Shown here: positions 14,960 through 23,982 of the stretch, piece by piece
How the letters are laid out: the number at the start of each line of letters is the position of its first letter
How positions within the stretch are numbered: the first letter of the stretch is position 1
Origin: CAIWHR01 sp963813415
GTDB taxonomy: Bacteria; Pseudomonadota; Gammaproteobacteria; Burkholderiales; Casimicrobiaceae
Direction: 5' to 3'
Assembly: GCA_963813415.1 (NCBI GenBank)
Contig: CAWEYW010000005.1
Span: forward strand, 248,001-312,000
DNA: 64,000 nt
Translations under genes and position numbers: made by a program
Notes under the pieces: model-generated
The model's database searches: none
Told to the model about the DNA's origin: nothing
The model's input: the letters and a program-made list of their open reading frames with translations, nothing else

Positions 14960-16602
14960 GGCTCGCTCCTCATGCGCCGTTCGTCGGCGTCCATCTGCCG
15001 CAACCGGAAGCGTTGCAACTTGCCGGTTTCGGTACGCGGCAGGTTCTCGACATAGCGGATCGCGCGTGGATACTTGTACGGTGCGATCGTTTCCTTCACG
15101 AACGTCTGCAGCTCGCGCGTGGTGCGCTCGTCCGCGGCAATCCCCTGCTTCAGCACCACGAAGGCCTTCACGATCTGTCCCCGCTCCTCGTCGGCCGCAC
15201 CGATGACGCCGCACTCGGCGACGGCCGGATGCAGCAACAGGGCGCCTTCGACCTCGGGACCGGCGATGTTGTAGCCGGCGCTGATGATCATGTCGTCGGT
15301 GCGCGCCTGATAGACGAAGTAGCCGTCGGGGTCCACGACGTACGCATCGCCCGTGTAGTTCCAGCCATCGTGCACGTAGCTCGCCTGCCGTTCGTCGTCG
15401 AGATAGCGGCACCCCGTCGGTCCCTTGACCGCGAGCTTGCCCACCTGCCCCGGTGGCAGGGGCCGTCCCGCATCGTCCATGATGCAGGCGACATAGCCCG
15501 GAACCGGTCGGCCCGTTGCGCCGGGCCGCGCGCTCGCCTCGTCGTGCGAGATGAAGATGTGCAGGAGCTCGGTGGAGCCGATGCCGTCGATGATCTCGAT
15601 CCCGGCGGCCTGCTTCCACAGCAGCCGCGTCGCGGCCGGCAACGCCTCCCCGGCCGAAACGCATTTGCGCAGGGACGAGAGATCGTATTCGGGCACCAGC
15701 GCCGCCATCGCGCGATAGGACGTCGGTGCGGTGAAGAGGACCGTCGCGCGATGTGCGGCGATCGCTCCCAGCAGCGCTTCCGGTGCCGGTCGCTCGACGA
15801 GCAGCGTGGCGGCACCGATGCGCAGTGGAAAGAGCAGCAGCCCCCCCAGGCCGAAGGTGAATGCGAGCGGTGGGCTGCCGGTGAAGACATCGTCGGGAGC
15901 GGCCCGCAGCATCGTGCGGGGCCAGCAGTCGCACACCGCCATGAGATCGCGATGGAAGTGGATGGTGCCTTTCGGCTGCCCGGTCGTGCCCGACGTGAAG
16001 GCGACGAGGGCCACGTCGTCGGCCGCCGTATCGATGGATGTGAATGTCGCCGGCTGGCGTGCGGCACGTGCTTCCAGTGCGCCCGTGGTGCCGTCACCGA
16101 ACAGCATGACCTGCCGCAGGGTCGGGCACTGGGCGCGCGCGACGTCGAGCTCGTCGGCAAGGCGCGCATCGCACAGGGCGTGCGAAACCTGGGCCTTGTC
16201 GATGATCTGGGTGAGCTCGCGTGCGCGCAGCAGGGGCATGCTGCCCACCGCAATGCCGCCGGCCTTCATCACCGCGAACCAGCATGCCGCGTGCATCGGC
16301 GAGTTGGGCGCGCGCAGCAGCACGCGATTGCCGGGAACGAGCCCCATCTCTCGAACCAGGACGTTGGCGATGGCATCGGCCCGTGCGTCGAGCTCCGCGT
16401 AAGACCAGCGCGCTCCGTCCGCGGCGATGATCGCCGTGCGCTCGCCCCAGCCGCGTGCCAGTGCGCCATCGAGGAGCTCGACTGCCGCATTCATGCGCTC
16501 CGGATAGGCGAGCTCCGGCAGATCGAACAGGAATTCCGGCCACTGGTCGCGTGGCGGCAGATGATCACGAACGAAAGTGTCGCGGTGCGCGGTGCTGGTC
16601 AC
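14956..16602 (-). CDS. abmG: AMP-dependent aromatic acid-CoA ligase, 2-aminobenzoate-CoA ligase-like
   Basis: This 548-residue acyl-adenylate enzyme would activate an aromatic acid to its CoA thioester. The P-loop FTSGTTGQPKGT is near residue 185, the A5-type motif GIGSTELLHIFISH near 315, the hinge region YVYQART-like FVYQARTDDMIISAGYNI near 430, and the catalytic lysine region LPRTETGKLQRF near 525. It resembles the benzoate/2-aminobenzoate-CoA ligase group. The GTG at 16602 overlaps the dehydrogenase stop (GTGA) and has GGGAGGA upstream. Its partner, the two-domain monooxygenase/reductase at the operon head, makes 2-aminobenzoate (anthranilate) the likeliest substrate; salicylate is the main alternative. 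Confidence 0.8.
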   Translation of the reverse strand: MTSTAHRDTFVRDHLPPRDQWPEFLFDLPELAYPERMNAAVELLDGALARGWGERTAIIAADGARWSYAELDARADAIANVLVREMGLVPGNRVLLRAPNSPMHAACWFAVMKAGGIAVGSMPLLRARELTQIIDKAQVSHALCDARLADELDVARAQCPTLRQVMLFGDGTTGALEARAARQPATFTSIDTAADDVALVAFTSGTTGQPKGTIHFHRDLMAVCDCWPRTMLRAAPDDVFTGSPPLAFTFGLGGLLLFPLRIGAATLLVERPAPEALLGAIAAHRATVLFTAPTSYRAMAALVPEYDLSSLRKCVSAGEALPAATRLLWKQAAGIEIIDGIGSTELLHIFISHDEASARPGATGRPVPGYVACIMDDAGRPLPPGQVGKLAVKGPTGCRYLDDERQASYVHDGWNYTGDAYVVDPDGYFVYQARTDDMIISAGYNIAGPEVEGALLLHPAVAECGVIGAADEERGQIVKAFVVLKQGIAADERTTRELQTFVKETIAPYKYPRAIRYVENLPRTETGKLQRFRLRQMDADERRMRSEP

Positions 16603-17810
16603 GCGTCCTCCCGATGTCGATGCAACAGGTCGCGGCCGATGATGAGCCGTTGCACCTCGGTCGCTCCCTCGTAGATGCGCAGCGCGCGGATTTCGCGATA
16701 CAGGGCCTCGATCGGCTCGCCGATGCACACGCCGCGGCCGCCGTGCATCTGCAGGGACGCATCGATGACGCGCTGCGCGTTCTCCGTTGCCGTCATCTTC
16801 GCCATCGCCGATTCGGCCGTGGTGCGCCGCCCGGTGGCGTCGCGCAGCCACGCAGCGCGGTACACGAGGAGCGCAGCGGCATCGACGGCGGTGGCCATGT
16901 CGCCGAGGGTCGCGATGGTCAGGTCCTGATCGGCGAGCGTCGCCCCGAACATCGGCCGCGACCTGGCGTAGGCGCTCGCGAGATCGAGCGCCCGGCGGGC
17001 GAAGCCCAGGGCGGCCGCGCCGACGGACGCACGGAAAATGTCGAGCGTGCGCATCGCCAGCTTGAATCCTTCACCTTCCTTGCCGAGGAGCGCGTCGGTG
17101 CCGACCCGGCAGCCCGCGAGCTCGATGCGGCCGAGCGGATGCGGCGCCATCACGGGGATGCGCTCGGCAACACTCAGGCCCGGTGCGTCGGCTGGTACCA
17201 GGAACGCCGAGATGCCGCGCGTCCCCTGGGTGTCGCGGGTGCGCGCGAACACACAATAGAAATCGGCGATGCCGGCGTTCGAGATCCATGTCTTGCAGCC
17301 ATCGAGCACCCAGCCGTTGCCGTCACGCACCGCGCGTGCCTGCAGCGCTCCGACGTCGGACCCGGCGTCGGGCTCCGACAGGGCGAACGCCGGAATCGCT
17401 TCGCCTCGGCCCACACGGGGAAGCCATTGCGCGCGCTGCGCCGCGGAGCCTTCGAGCGTTACCGGCGCGCTGCCGAGGCCCTGCATCGCAAATGCGAAGT
17501 CGGCGAGACCGTCGTGATAGGCGAGACTCTCGCGCAGCAGGCATAACGATCGGCTGTCGAGTGCCGGGCGCGCGCCCCCATCCCCTGCCGCGATGCAGTA
17601 CCGCAGGAAGCCGGCGGCGCCCAGCGCGCGCACCCAGCCGCGGCAGGCATTGTCGAGATCCCGGTCCTCGTGCGGTTCGGGGACGTGCGCGGCCAACCAG
17701 CGCGCCGCGGTTGCGGCGAGCTCCACGTGCGCCGGATCGAGGAACGGCCACTCGCAGTGGCGCACGTCCATGGCACGCCTGGCAGCAGGTGCATCGTGCG
17801 TGGGCTTCAT
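16599..17810 (-). CDS. Acyl-CoA dehydrogenase of the aromatic degradation operon
   Basis: This 403-residue FAD enzyme shows the acyl-CoA dehydrogenase motifs FALSEPDAGSDVGAL near residue 140, WISNAGIADFYCVFAR near 175 and, near the C-terminus, QMHGGRGVCIGEPIEALYRE and the IYEGATEVQRLIIGR segment with the glutamate in the catalytic-base position. The ATG at 17810 overlaps the marR stop (ATGA). In the CoA-dependent anthranilate pathway the ring-reduced product enters beta-oxidation, and this enzyme would perform an early dehydrogenation. Confidence 0.85.
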   Translation of the reverse strand: MKPTHDAPAARRAMDVRHCEWPFLDPAHVELAATAARWLAAHVPEPHEDRDLDNACRGWVRALGAAGFLRYCIAAGDGGARPALDSRSLCLLRESLAYHDGLADFAFAMQGLGSAPVTLEGSAAQRAQWLPRVGRGEAIPAFALSEPDAGSDVGALQARAVRDGNGWVLDGCKTWISNAGIADFYCVFARTRDTQGTRGISAFLVPADAPGLSVAERIPVMAPHPLGRIELAGCRVGTDALLGKEGEGFKLAMRTLDIFRASVGAAALGFARRALDLASAYARSRPMFGATLADQDLTIATLGDMATAVDAAALLVYRAAWLRDATGRRTTAESAMAKMTATENAQRVIDASLQMHGGRGVCIGEPIEALYREIRALRIYEGATEVQRLIIGRDLLHRHREDA

Positions 17811-18352
17811 CGCTGCGCTCCGCGTGATCGACGTGGCGGCGCCGCTGCCGGCTGCTGGCCGGGCGGCGCATCCTTGAGTCCTTGCTTCAGCCGCCCGAGC
17901 AGGCCGTACAGGCGCGCCCGATCGGCGTCCTCGAGCCCGCTCAGTATCTCGACGATCCACTGCTCGTGCGCGTTCGCCATGAGATCGAACTGGCGCTTGC
18001 CCTTGGCGGTGAGCCGCACCACGAAGGCGCGGCGGTCCTCGGGGGCGCCATGGCGCTCGACCAGGCCTTCCGACACGAGCTGATCGGTGATGCCGGTGAC
18101 GTTGCCCCCGGTCACGAGCAGGCGCCGTGACAGCTCGCCCATGCGTAGCCCCTGCGGATGCCGCTCGAGCTGCGCCATCAGGTCGAAGCGCGGCAGCGTG
18201 GTGGCGAAGCGCGCCCGCAGTCGCGCGCGGATCGTGCGCTCGACGCGGGCCGTGCAGGTGAAGAGCCGCAGCCAAAGGCGGAGTGATGCGTGATGGTCCT
18301 GATGGACTCGCGATTCCGGATCGGCGACAAGATGCGCAGCAAGGGGCGTCAT
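17807..18352 (-). CDS. MarR family transcriptional regulator
   Basis: This 181-residue regulator has a winged helix between about residues 55 and 125: LPRFDLMAQLERHPQGLRMGEL, RRLLVTGGNVTGITDQLVSEGLV and the DRRAFVVRLTAKGKRQFD wing. MarR repressors of aromatic catabolism often respond to the CoA thioester of the substrate. It sits inside the operon, coupled by ATGA overlaps at both ends, and probably controls it through the promoter region before the first gene. Confidence 0.88.
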   Translation of the reverse strand: MTPLAAHLVADPESRVHQDHHASLRLWLRLFTCTARVERTIRARLRARFATTLPRFDLMAQLERHPQGLRMGELSRRLLVTGGNVTGITDQLVSEGLVERHGAPEDRRAFVVRLTAKGKRQFDLMANAHEQWIVEILSGLEDADRARLYGLLGRLKQGLKDAPPGQQPAAAPPRRSRGAQR

Positions 18353-19140
18353 CCGGTCATCACCTCTCCGCCTGCCACGGCGATCGCCTGCCCGGTGATC
18401 GCACCCGACTCGGGCAGGCAAAGCCAGCCGACCGCGCTCGCGACCTCCTCCGGCGTCACCAGGCGATGCTGCGGATTGCGTGCGGCAAGCGCAGTGCGGG
18501 CCTCGTCGTGCGTGCGGCCGGTCTTGCGGGTGATGTTCGTGACGGCATCGCGCACCAGATCCGTGTCGGTATAGCCGGGGCACACCGCGTTCACGGTGAT
18601 CGCAGTGCCGGCGAGCTCGGCTGCGAGGGCGCGCGTGAGGCCGACGAGGCCATGCTTGGCGGCGCAATACGCCGTGACGTAGGGATAACCGACGAGGCCG
18701 GCGGTACTGGCGATGTTCACGATCCGGCCGAGCGGCGCACCCCGCAGCAGCGGCAGCGCCGCGCGCGTGCAGTGATAGGCGCCGGTGAGATTGACGCGGA
18801 GCATCTCGTACCAGAGCGCCGACGACGTGTCCTCGAAGCGCGCGCTCTGTGCGACGCCGGCATTGTTGACGAGGATCGCGAGGCCATCGCCGGCGGTCGC
18901 GATTGCCTCGAAGGTGGCGGCGACCGCGACCGGGTCGCCGACGTCGCACACCCGGCCGACGCACGGGGTCGGGGCGAGCGCCGCCACGGTATCGGCGAGA
19001 TGCGCCTCGTCGCGGCCGAGCAGGCTCAGCGTGGCGCCCATTGCCGCCAGCTGCGTGGCGATCGCACGGCCGATGCCGCGACCACCGCCGGTGATCGCTG
19101 CGTGCATCCCCGCAAGCGGTTTCGCGCGCGGCGTGCTCAT
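18349..19140 (-). CDS. Short-chain dehydrogenase/reductase (3-hydroxyacyl-CoA dehydrogenase-like)
   Basis: This 263-residue SDR starts at the ATG at 19140, overlapping the monooxygenase stop (ATGA). The NAD(P)-binding TGGGRGIG motif is near residue 18, LVNNAG near 92, and the catalytic serine and YxxxK are in VNIASTAGLVGYPYVTAYCAAKHG near 145-165. Within the operon it is the obvious candidate for oxidising or reducing the cyclic oxo/hydroxy CoA intermediate after ring reduction. Confidence 0.87.
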   Translation of the reverse strand: MSTPRAKPLAGMHAAITGGGRGIGRAIATQLAAMGATLSLLGRDEAHLADTVAALAPTPCVGRVCDVGDPVAVAATFEAIATAGDGLAILVNNAGVAQSARFEDTSSALWYEMLRVNLTGAYHCTRAALPLLRGAPLGRIVNIASTAGLVGYPYVTAYCAAKHGLVGLTRALAAELAGTAITVNAVCPGYTDTDLVRDAVTNITRKTGRTHDEARTALAARNPQHRLVTPEEVASAVGWLCLPESGAITGQAIAVAGGEVMTG

Positions 19141-21455
19141 CCGTTGGCCTCGGGCATTTCGCGCGAGAGCTCCGCCGCCCGGGCGAGATTGCGCTCGAGC
19201 TGCGCCTTGCCGGTCAGGTACTGCTTCGGCCACGGCATGTCGTGGTAACCGAGCTGCGCGGCCGCATGCAGGGTCCAGTAGGGATCGGCAAGATGCGGCC
19301 GGGCGAGCGCGCAGAGGTCGGCGCGGCCGGCCATGATGATGCTGTTCACGTGGTCCGGCTCGAAGATCGCGCCGACGGCCATGGTCGCGATGCCGACCTC
19401 GTTGCGGATGCGATCGGCAAACGGCGTCTGGTACATCCGGCCATACACCGGCTGGGCGTCACGCGTGGTCTGTCCCGAGGAAACGTCGATGAGGTCCGCG
19501 CCGGCGCGCTTGAAGAACCGGGCGATCTCCACCGCATCGTCGGCGGTGTTCCCGCCCTGCGCCCAATCGTGCGCGGAAATGCGCACCGACATCGGCTTCT
19601 CCGCGGGCCACACCGCTCGCATGGCGCGAAAGATCTCCAGCGGGAAACGGCACCGGCTGGCGAGCTTGCCGCCATAGTCGTCGTCGCGGCGATTGGTGAG
19701 CGGCGAGATGAAGGCCGAGAGCAGGTAGCCGTGGGCACAGTGGAGCTCGAGCCAGTCGAACCCGCACGCCGCGCCCCACGCGGTGGCGCGCACGAAGTCA
19801 TCGCGCACCTTGTCCATGTCCGCGCGGTCCATCGCGCGCGGCACGGCATTGCGCGGGCCATAGGCGATCGCCGAGGGCGCGAGCAGCGGCCAGTTCGCGA
19901 CGCCGCTCTCCGGGGACAGCGGCTCGTCGGCGTGCTCCCAGCCGACCTGCGTGGAGCCCTTCGGCCCCGCGTGCCCGAGCTGCAGCGCGATCTTCGCGGG
20001 CGTGTGCGAGTGCACGTAGTCGACGATGCGCGTCCATGCAGTCTGGTGCTCGGGCCGGTACAGGCCGGCGCATCCCGGGCTGATCCGGGCGTCGGCCGAT
20101 ACACAGGTCATCTCGGTGAACACGAGGCCGGCGCCCCCGTGCGCCCGACTGCCGAGGTGCACCAGGTAGAAATCGTCCGGCGTGCCGTCGCGGCAGGAGT
20201 ACTGGGCCATGGGCGAGACGACGACGCGATTGGGCAACGTGACTTCGCGCAGCCGGAACGGCGTGAACATCGGTGGCACCGCCTGCGTCTCGACACCGCT
20301 GCGCGCCGCGAACCAGCGCTCGGTGCGCTGCACGAAGGCCGCATCACGCAGGCGCAGGTTCTCGTGCGAGATGCGCTGGCTCCGGGTCAGCAGGCTGTAG
20401 GCGAACTGCTCGGGCTCGAGGTCGGCGTAGCGATCCACGTTCTCGAACCACTCCGTGGAATTGCGGGCCGCATTCTGGATGCGCACGACTTCCAGCATGC
20501 GCTCGGCTTCATACTCGCGCAGAGCCTCGGGCACGCCGCTGCGCTGCGCCAGCGCACGCGCCAATGCAATGGCATCCTCGAGCGCGAGCTTCGTTCCCGA
20601 ACCGACGGAGAAGTGCGCCGTGTGCGCGGCGTCGCCGAGCAGCACCATCGGCGTCGGTCCCGCGAGGTTCAGCCACGTCGCATTGGACACGCGCAGGAAG
20701 TTGATCCACGCCGACCCGCGCAGGTGTCGCGCATTGGTGAGCAGGCGCTCGCCCTGAAGATACGGCGCGAACAGGCGCTCGCAGAAGGCAATGCTTTCGT
20801 CGGCCGCCATGCGATCCAGCCCGGCCGCCTGCCAGACGGTCTCGGGCGTTTCGACGATGAAGGTCGAAGTGTCCGCATCGAAGCGATACGCGTGCGCCTG
20901 GAACCAGCCCCATTGCGTCTTCTCGAAGGCAAAGGTGAAGGCATCGAACCGGCGGTGGGTGCCGAGCCAGATGAAGCGGCATTTGCGCCGCTCGATCGCG
21001 GGCTCGAACACGTGCGCATACTTGCTGCGCAGCGTGCTGTTGATGCCGTCGCTCGCAATGATCAGGTCCTGGGGGCCGAACTCGCTCTCGTCGCTGACTT
21101 CCGTCTCGAACACGAGCCGGACACCGAGCTGCTCGCAGCGCCGCTGCAGGATGTTGAGCAGACGCTTGCGGCCGATGCCGCAGAAGCCGTGGCCGCCCGA
21201 CGTGATCGTGCGGCCCTTGAAATGGACGTCGATGTCGTCCCAGTGGGAGAACGCATCGAGGATCTGCGCGTGGGTCTCGGGGTCGGCCGCCGCCAGATTG
21301 TCGAGGGTCTGGTCCGAGAATACGACGCCCCAGCCAAAGGTGTCGTACGGACGATTGCGCTCGAGGACCACGACCTCGTGGCGCGCATCGGCCTTTTTCA
21401 GCAGCAGGGCCAGGTAGAGGCCCGCGGGACCGCCGCCGACGCAGAGCACACGCAT
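19137..21455 (-). CDS. abmA: Two-domain 2-aminobenzoyl-CoA monooxygenase/reductase (salicylyl-CoA 5-hydroxylase family)
   Basis: This 772-residue protein fuses a class A flavin monooxygenase (residues 1-390) to an Old Yellow Enzyme reductase (residues about 405-772). The first half shows the FAD Rossmann motif VGGGPAGLY at the N-terminus and GDAAHTAHFSVGSGTKLALED near 285. The second shows TPFRLREVTLPNRVVVSPMA, the catalytic HCAHGYLLSAFISPLTNRR motif and a DDDYGG segment. This architecture is known from 2-aminobenzoyl-CoA monooxygenase/reductase, which hydroxylates and then reduces the ring of anthraniloyl-CoA, and from salicylyl-CoA 5-hydroxylases. The ligase, dehydrogenases and RidA-like protein downstream favour the anthranilate role. 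Confidence 0.85.
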   Translation of the reverse strand: MRVLCVGGGPAGLYLALLLKKADARHEVVVLERNRPYDTFGWGVVFSDQTLDNLAAADPETHAQILDAFSHWDDIDVHFKGRTITSGGHGFCGIGRKRLLNILQRRCEQLGVRLVFETEVSDESEFGPQDLIIASDGINSTLRSKYAHVFEPAIERRKCRFIWLGTHRRFDAFTFAFEKTQWGWFQAHAYRFDADTSTFIVETPETVWQAAGLDRMAADESIAFCERLFAPYLQGERLLTNARHLRGSAWINFLRVSNATWLNLAGPTPMVLLGDAAHTAHFSVGSGTKLALEDAIALARALAQRSGVPEALREYEAERMLEVVRIQNAARNSTEWFENVDRYADLEPEQFAYSLLTRSQRISHENLRLRDAAFVQRTERWFAARSGVETQAVPPMFTPFRLREVTLPNRVVVSPMAQYSCRDGTPDDFYLVHLGSRAHGGAGLVFTEMTCVSADARISPGCAGLYRPEHQTAWTRIVDYVHSHTPAKIALQLGHAGPKGSTQVGWEHADEPLSPESGVANWPLLAPSAIAYGPRNAVPRAMDRADMDKVRDDFVRATAWGAACGFDWLELHCAHGYLLSAFISPLTNRRDDDYGGKLASRCRFPLEIFRAMRAVWPAEKPMSVRISAHDWAQGGNTADDAVEIARFFKRAGADLIDVSSGQTTRDAQPVYGRMYQTPFADRIRNEVGIATMAVGAIFEPDHVNSIIMAGRADLCALARPHLADPYWTLHAAAQLGYHDMPWPKQYLTGKAQLERNLARAAELSREMPEANG

Positions 21456-21504
21456 GGAGCATCCGGGAGGTTTGCCGACGGTGGCGCAGGCCGGCGAGGC
21501 GGAT

Positions 21505-21532
21505 AGTTTAGGCCTCAAGGAATTCCCGTCAA
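21505..21532 (-). promoter_or_regulatory. Candidate promoter of the aromatic CoA operon
   Basis: On the minus strand TTGACG (21532-21527) is followed after 16 bases by TAAACT (21510-21505), about 50 bases upstream of the abmA start. The spacer contains the self-complementary octamer GGAATTCC, a possible binding site for the operon's MarR repressor. The remainder of the gap 21456-21633 separates this operon from the divergent pilus operon. Confidence 0.5.
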
Positions 21533-21633
21533 GCTCCAAAGGGCGAATTGAGCACCCTTGTCCAGGCGGCGGCTGCTGCGCGTCGGCCATCGGGACGATG
21601 GATTCCGGCGAGCCGGTCTCCTAGCATCGCCCC

Positions 21634-22275
21634 ATGGTGAGGAGGAGTGCAGCGCGCGCGTTGGCTCGGGCACCGGCACCGCGGCAGGCAGCCGCGCCCC
21701 TGGCCGCCGCCGTCGTGGCATCGCCGACGAGTGCCGCATGGCGGAGCGGTCCTGCTGCCGGCTTCACACTCCTCGAAGTCGTGATCGCCATGGCGCTGCT
21801 CGCCGTACTGCTCGCGCTCGCCCTGCCGTCCTACGGCCAATGGCTCGCCGAAGTCTCCGTCGCGAACGTCGCCAACACGCTCGCCGACGCCATCGATCAC
21901 GCACGCTCGGAAGCCATCAAGCACGGCGCCCGCGCCACGCTGTGCAAATCAGCCGACCGCCGTCGCTGCACGACAGCGGCCGGCTGGGAGACCGGCTGGC
22001 TGCTCTTTCTCGACGATGATCCCAACGGTACGGCCGACCCCGACGAAACCGTGGTAAGGGTCGAGCCCGCCGCAGGGCCGGGCATCACGGCGCGGGCCAA
22101 TCAGCCGCTCGCCGACTACGTGTCGTTCACGGCACTCGGCCACGCGCGGCTCGTGAGCGGCGCCTTGCAGATGGGCACCTTCACGGTGTGCCGCAGCGGC
22201 GTGCGCGCCTACCACGTCGTGCTCGCCAACTCAGGGCGCGTGCGCGTCGAGCGCACGACGGAACGTTGTCCCTGA
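21634..22275 (+). CDS. Type IV minor pseudopilin, GspH/FimT family
   Basis: This 213-residue protein contains a class III prepilin motif, AAG-FTLLEVVIAMALLAVLLA, with Glu at mature position 5, followed by the GspH/FimT beta domain with two cysteines pairs (ATLCKSADRRRC, FTVCRSG...ERC). The ATG at 21634 gives an unusually long 43-residue leader rich in Ala and Arg. A GTG about 27 codons later would give a leader of normal length, so the start is uncertain. It would be processed by PilD and placed in the pilus-initiating minor pilin complex. It begins the plus-strand pilus cluster. Confidence 0.8.
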   Translation: MVRRSAARALARAPAPRQAAAPLAAAVVASPTSAAWRSGPAAGFTLLEVVIAMALLAVLLALALPSYGQWLAEVSVANVANTLADAIDHARSEAIKHGARATLCKSADRRRCTTAAGWETGWLLFLDDDPNGTADPDETVVRVEPAAGPGITARANQPLADYVSFTALGHARLVSGALQMGTFTVCRSGVRAYHVVLANSGRVRVERTTERCP

Positions 22276-22472
22276 TTCGATGTTTGCAGCTCAGGCTTCG
22301 GCCTGACCTCGCGACTCGGCCCCGTGCCGCACGCCGGCATGGAGTGTCCCGCAGGGGCGCTCTGCCGCGCAATGTCACACCGTCCGTTCCTACCCCACCA
22401 CCACTGGTCGGGCAGCCTTTGCGGGGCATGTGACCCGACCCGTACCATCGCCGCAAACAACGAGGAACCGCC

Positions 22473-22934
22473 ATGATTTCGAGGGATTCACAGGCGCACA
22501 TCCGGAATGGCTTCACGCTCATCGAGCTGCTGGTGGTGATCGCCATCATCGGCATCCTGGCGATGATCGCCATCCCGAGCTACGCGGAGTACGTGCAGCG
22601 CAGCCGGATCGTGGATGCAACCAACAGCCTCTCGGACTTCCGCGTGCGCATGGAGCAGTTCTTCCTCGACAACCGGCGCTACACGGCCGGCGCCAAATGC
22701 GGGATCGCCGACCCCACGCCGACGGGCGCGGAATCCTTCGACGTGAAGTGCGTCGCGGCCGACGACCGGAACTACAAGGTGACGGCCACCGGGATCGTGT
22801 CGAAGAACATGAAGGACTTCACGTATTCGATCGATCAGAACGGACGCAAGAAGACCGAGAGCCTGCCCTCCGGCTGGTCCGGCGGCACGACCGACGGCTG
22901 CTGGGTCAATCGCAAGGACGGCAGCTGCATCTAG
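22473..22934 (+). CDS. pilE: Type IV pilin, PilE family
   Basis: This 153-residue pilin has a 13-residue leader ending in Gly before FTLIELLVVIAIIGILAMIA, then the SYAEYVQRSRIVDATN alpha-1 continuation. A C-terminal disulfide loop is defined by cysteines in GCWVNRKDGSC. GAGGAA precedes the ATG at good distance. In many betaproteobacteria a PilE-type minor pilin gene belongs to the pilY1 cluster, usually at its end; here it is second. Confidence 0.88.
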   Translation: MISRDSQAHIRNGFTLIELLVVIAIIGILAMIAIPSYAEYVQRSRIVDATNSLSDFRVRMEQFFLDNRRYTAGAKCGIADPTPTGAESFDVKCVAADDRNYKVTATGIVSKNMKDFTYSIDQNGRKKTESLPSGWSGGTTDGCWVNRKDGSCI

Positions 22935-22942
22935 CACCGCTC

Positions 22943-23488
22943 ATGCGAACCGACGCACGCCTTTCCGGCAGCCAGCGATGCAACATCGCCGGGTTCACGA
23001 TGATCGAGCTGATGACGTCGATCACGTTGTTCGCGCTGCTGCTGATGATGGCGATACCGATGTACGGAACCTTCATCAACAACGCCCAGATCCGCACGGC
23101 CACGGAATCGATGATGACCGGCGTGCGCCTCGCGCAGACCGAGGCGGTCAAGCGCAACGGCAATGTCGAGTTCGTCCTCGATGAAGCGAAAGGCTGGCAG
23201 GTGAACAATCTCGAGGACAACGCCGAGATCCAGCAAGCCGAATTCAAGGCTGGGTCGTCCAACGCGGTGGTGACGCCCGTCGGTGCCTCGCGCCGCGTGA
23301 CGTTCAACGGCCTCGGCCGGATCCTGCTCAAGAATCCCACCGACGACACGGTGCCCCTGGCGCAGGTGGACGTCACGACCGGCAAGATTTCCAATCCGCG
23401 CGCCCTGCGTCTCGTCATCGGCAGCGCGTATGGCATCAAGGTGTGCGATCCCGCGCTCGCCTCCACCGACCCCGCCGGCTGCCCATGA
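22943..23488 (+). CDS. Type IV minor pseudopilin FimU/GspH family
   Basis: This 181-residue protein has an IAG-FTMIELMTSITLFALLLMMA prepilin segment preceded by an 18-residue leader, then a GspH/FimT-type beta domain (TGVRLAQTEAVKRNGNVEFV is diagnostic). It starts 8 bases after the pilE stop and overlaps pilV by ATGA. FimU proteins join PilV, PilW, PilX and PilE in the tip complex that primes pilus assembly and carries PilY1. Confidence 0.87.
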   Translation: MRTDARLSGSQRCNIAGFTMIELMTSITLFALLLMMAIPMYGTFINNAQIRTATESMMTGVRLAQTEAVKRNGNVEFVLDEAKGWQVNNLEDNAEIQQAEFKAGSSNAVVTPVGASRRVTFNGLGRILLKNPTDDTVPLAQVDVTTGKISNPRALRLVIGSAYGIKVCDPALASTDPAGCP

Positions 23489-23982
23489 GTCATCGCGCCG
23501 TGAACATGTCACCACGGTACGCGGCGCGCCGGTGCCAGGGCGGCAGCTTCATGCTCGAGGCGCTGATCGGGATCCTGATCTTCTCCTTCGGCGTGCTGGG
23601 CCTCGTCGGCCTGCAGGCACAATCGATGCGCCACGTGAGCGACGCGCAGTACCGCGGCGAGGCCGTGTACCTCGCGAATTCGCTGATCGCGCGCATGTGG
23701 TCGGACAACCCTGCGTCGCTCGCCGCCAAGTACCAGTCCGGCGGCTCGGGCTACGACGCCTTTCGCGAGATGGTGAAGTCGCTGCCCAATGGCGCCGACG
23801 ACGCCAACAAGCCGACGATCCTCGTCGAGGATGGTCCGGCGGTCGGCAGCAGCCTCGTTACCGTGCAGGTGTTCTGGAACCTGCCCGGCGAAGACAAGAA
23901 CAACGCCGCGCTCTGCGGCACCGACGGCAAGAAGTGCCAGCACAACTACACGACCATGGCCGTAGTCGGCCTCAACCCATGA
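23485..23982 (+). CDS. pilV: Type IV pilus modification/minor pilin PilV
   Basis: This 165-residue protein has the PilV-type prepilin segment QGG-SFMLEALIGILIFSFGVLG with Glu at mature position 5, then VGLQAQSMRHVSDAQYRGEAVYLANSLIARM, typical of PilV. The ATG at 23485 overlaps the fimU stop and the gene overlaps pilW, so fimU-pilV-pilW-pilX form one coupled translation unit. Confidence 0.9.
   Translation: MSHRAVNMSPRYAARRCQGGSFMLEALIGILIFSFGVLGLVGLQAQSMRHVSDAQYRGEAVYLANSLIARMWSDNPASLAAKYQSGGSGYDAFREMVKSLPNGADDANKPTILVEDGPAVGSSLVTVQVFWNLPGEDKNNAALCGTDGKKCQHNYTTMAVVGLNP

Noticed and set aside
19242..21506. Plus-strand open frame of 754 codons over the monooxygenase/reductase gene
   Set aside because: The opposite strand encodes a two-domain flavoenzyme with all motifs. 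The plus reading is a codon-bias shadow.
22405..22422. Possible sigma-54 promoter (TGG...TTTGC) before pilE
   Set aside because: The GG and GC elements are 13 bases apart, not the required 10, so it cannot serve as a -24/-12 promoter.
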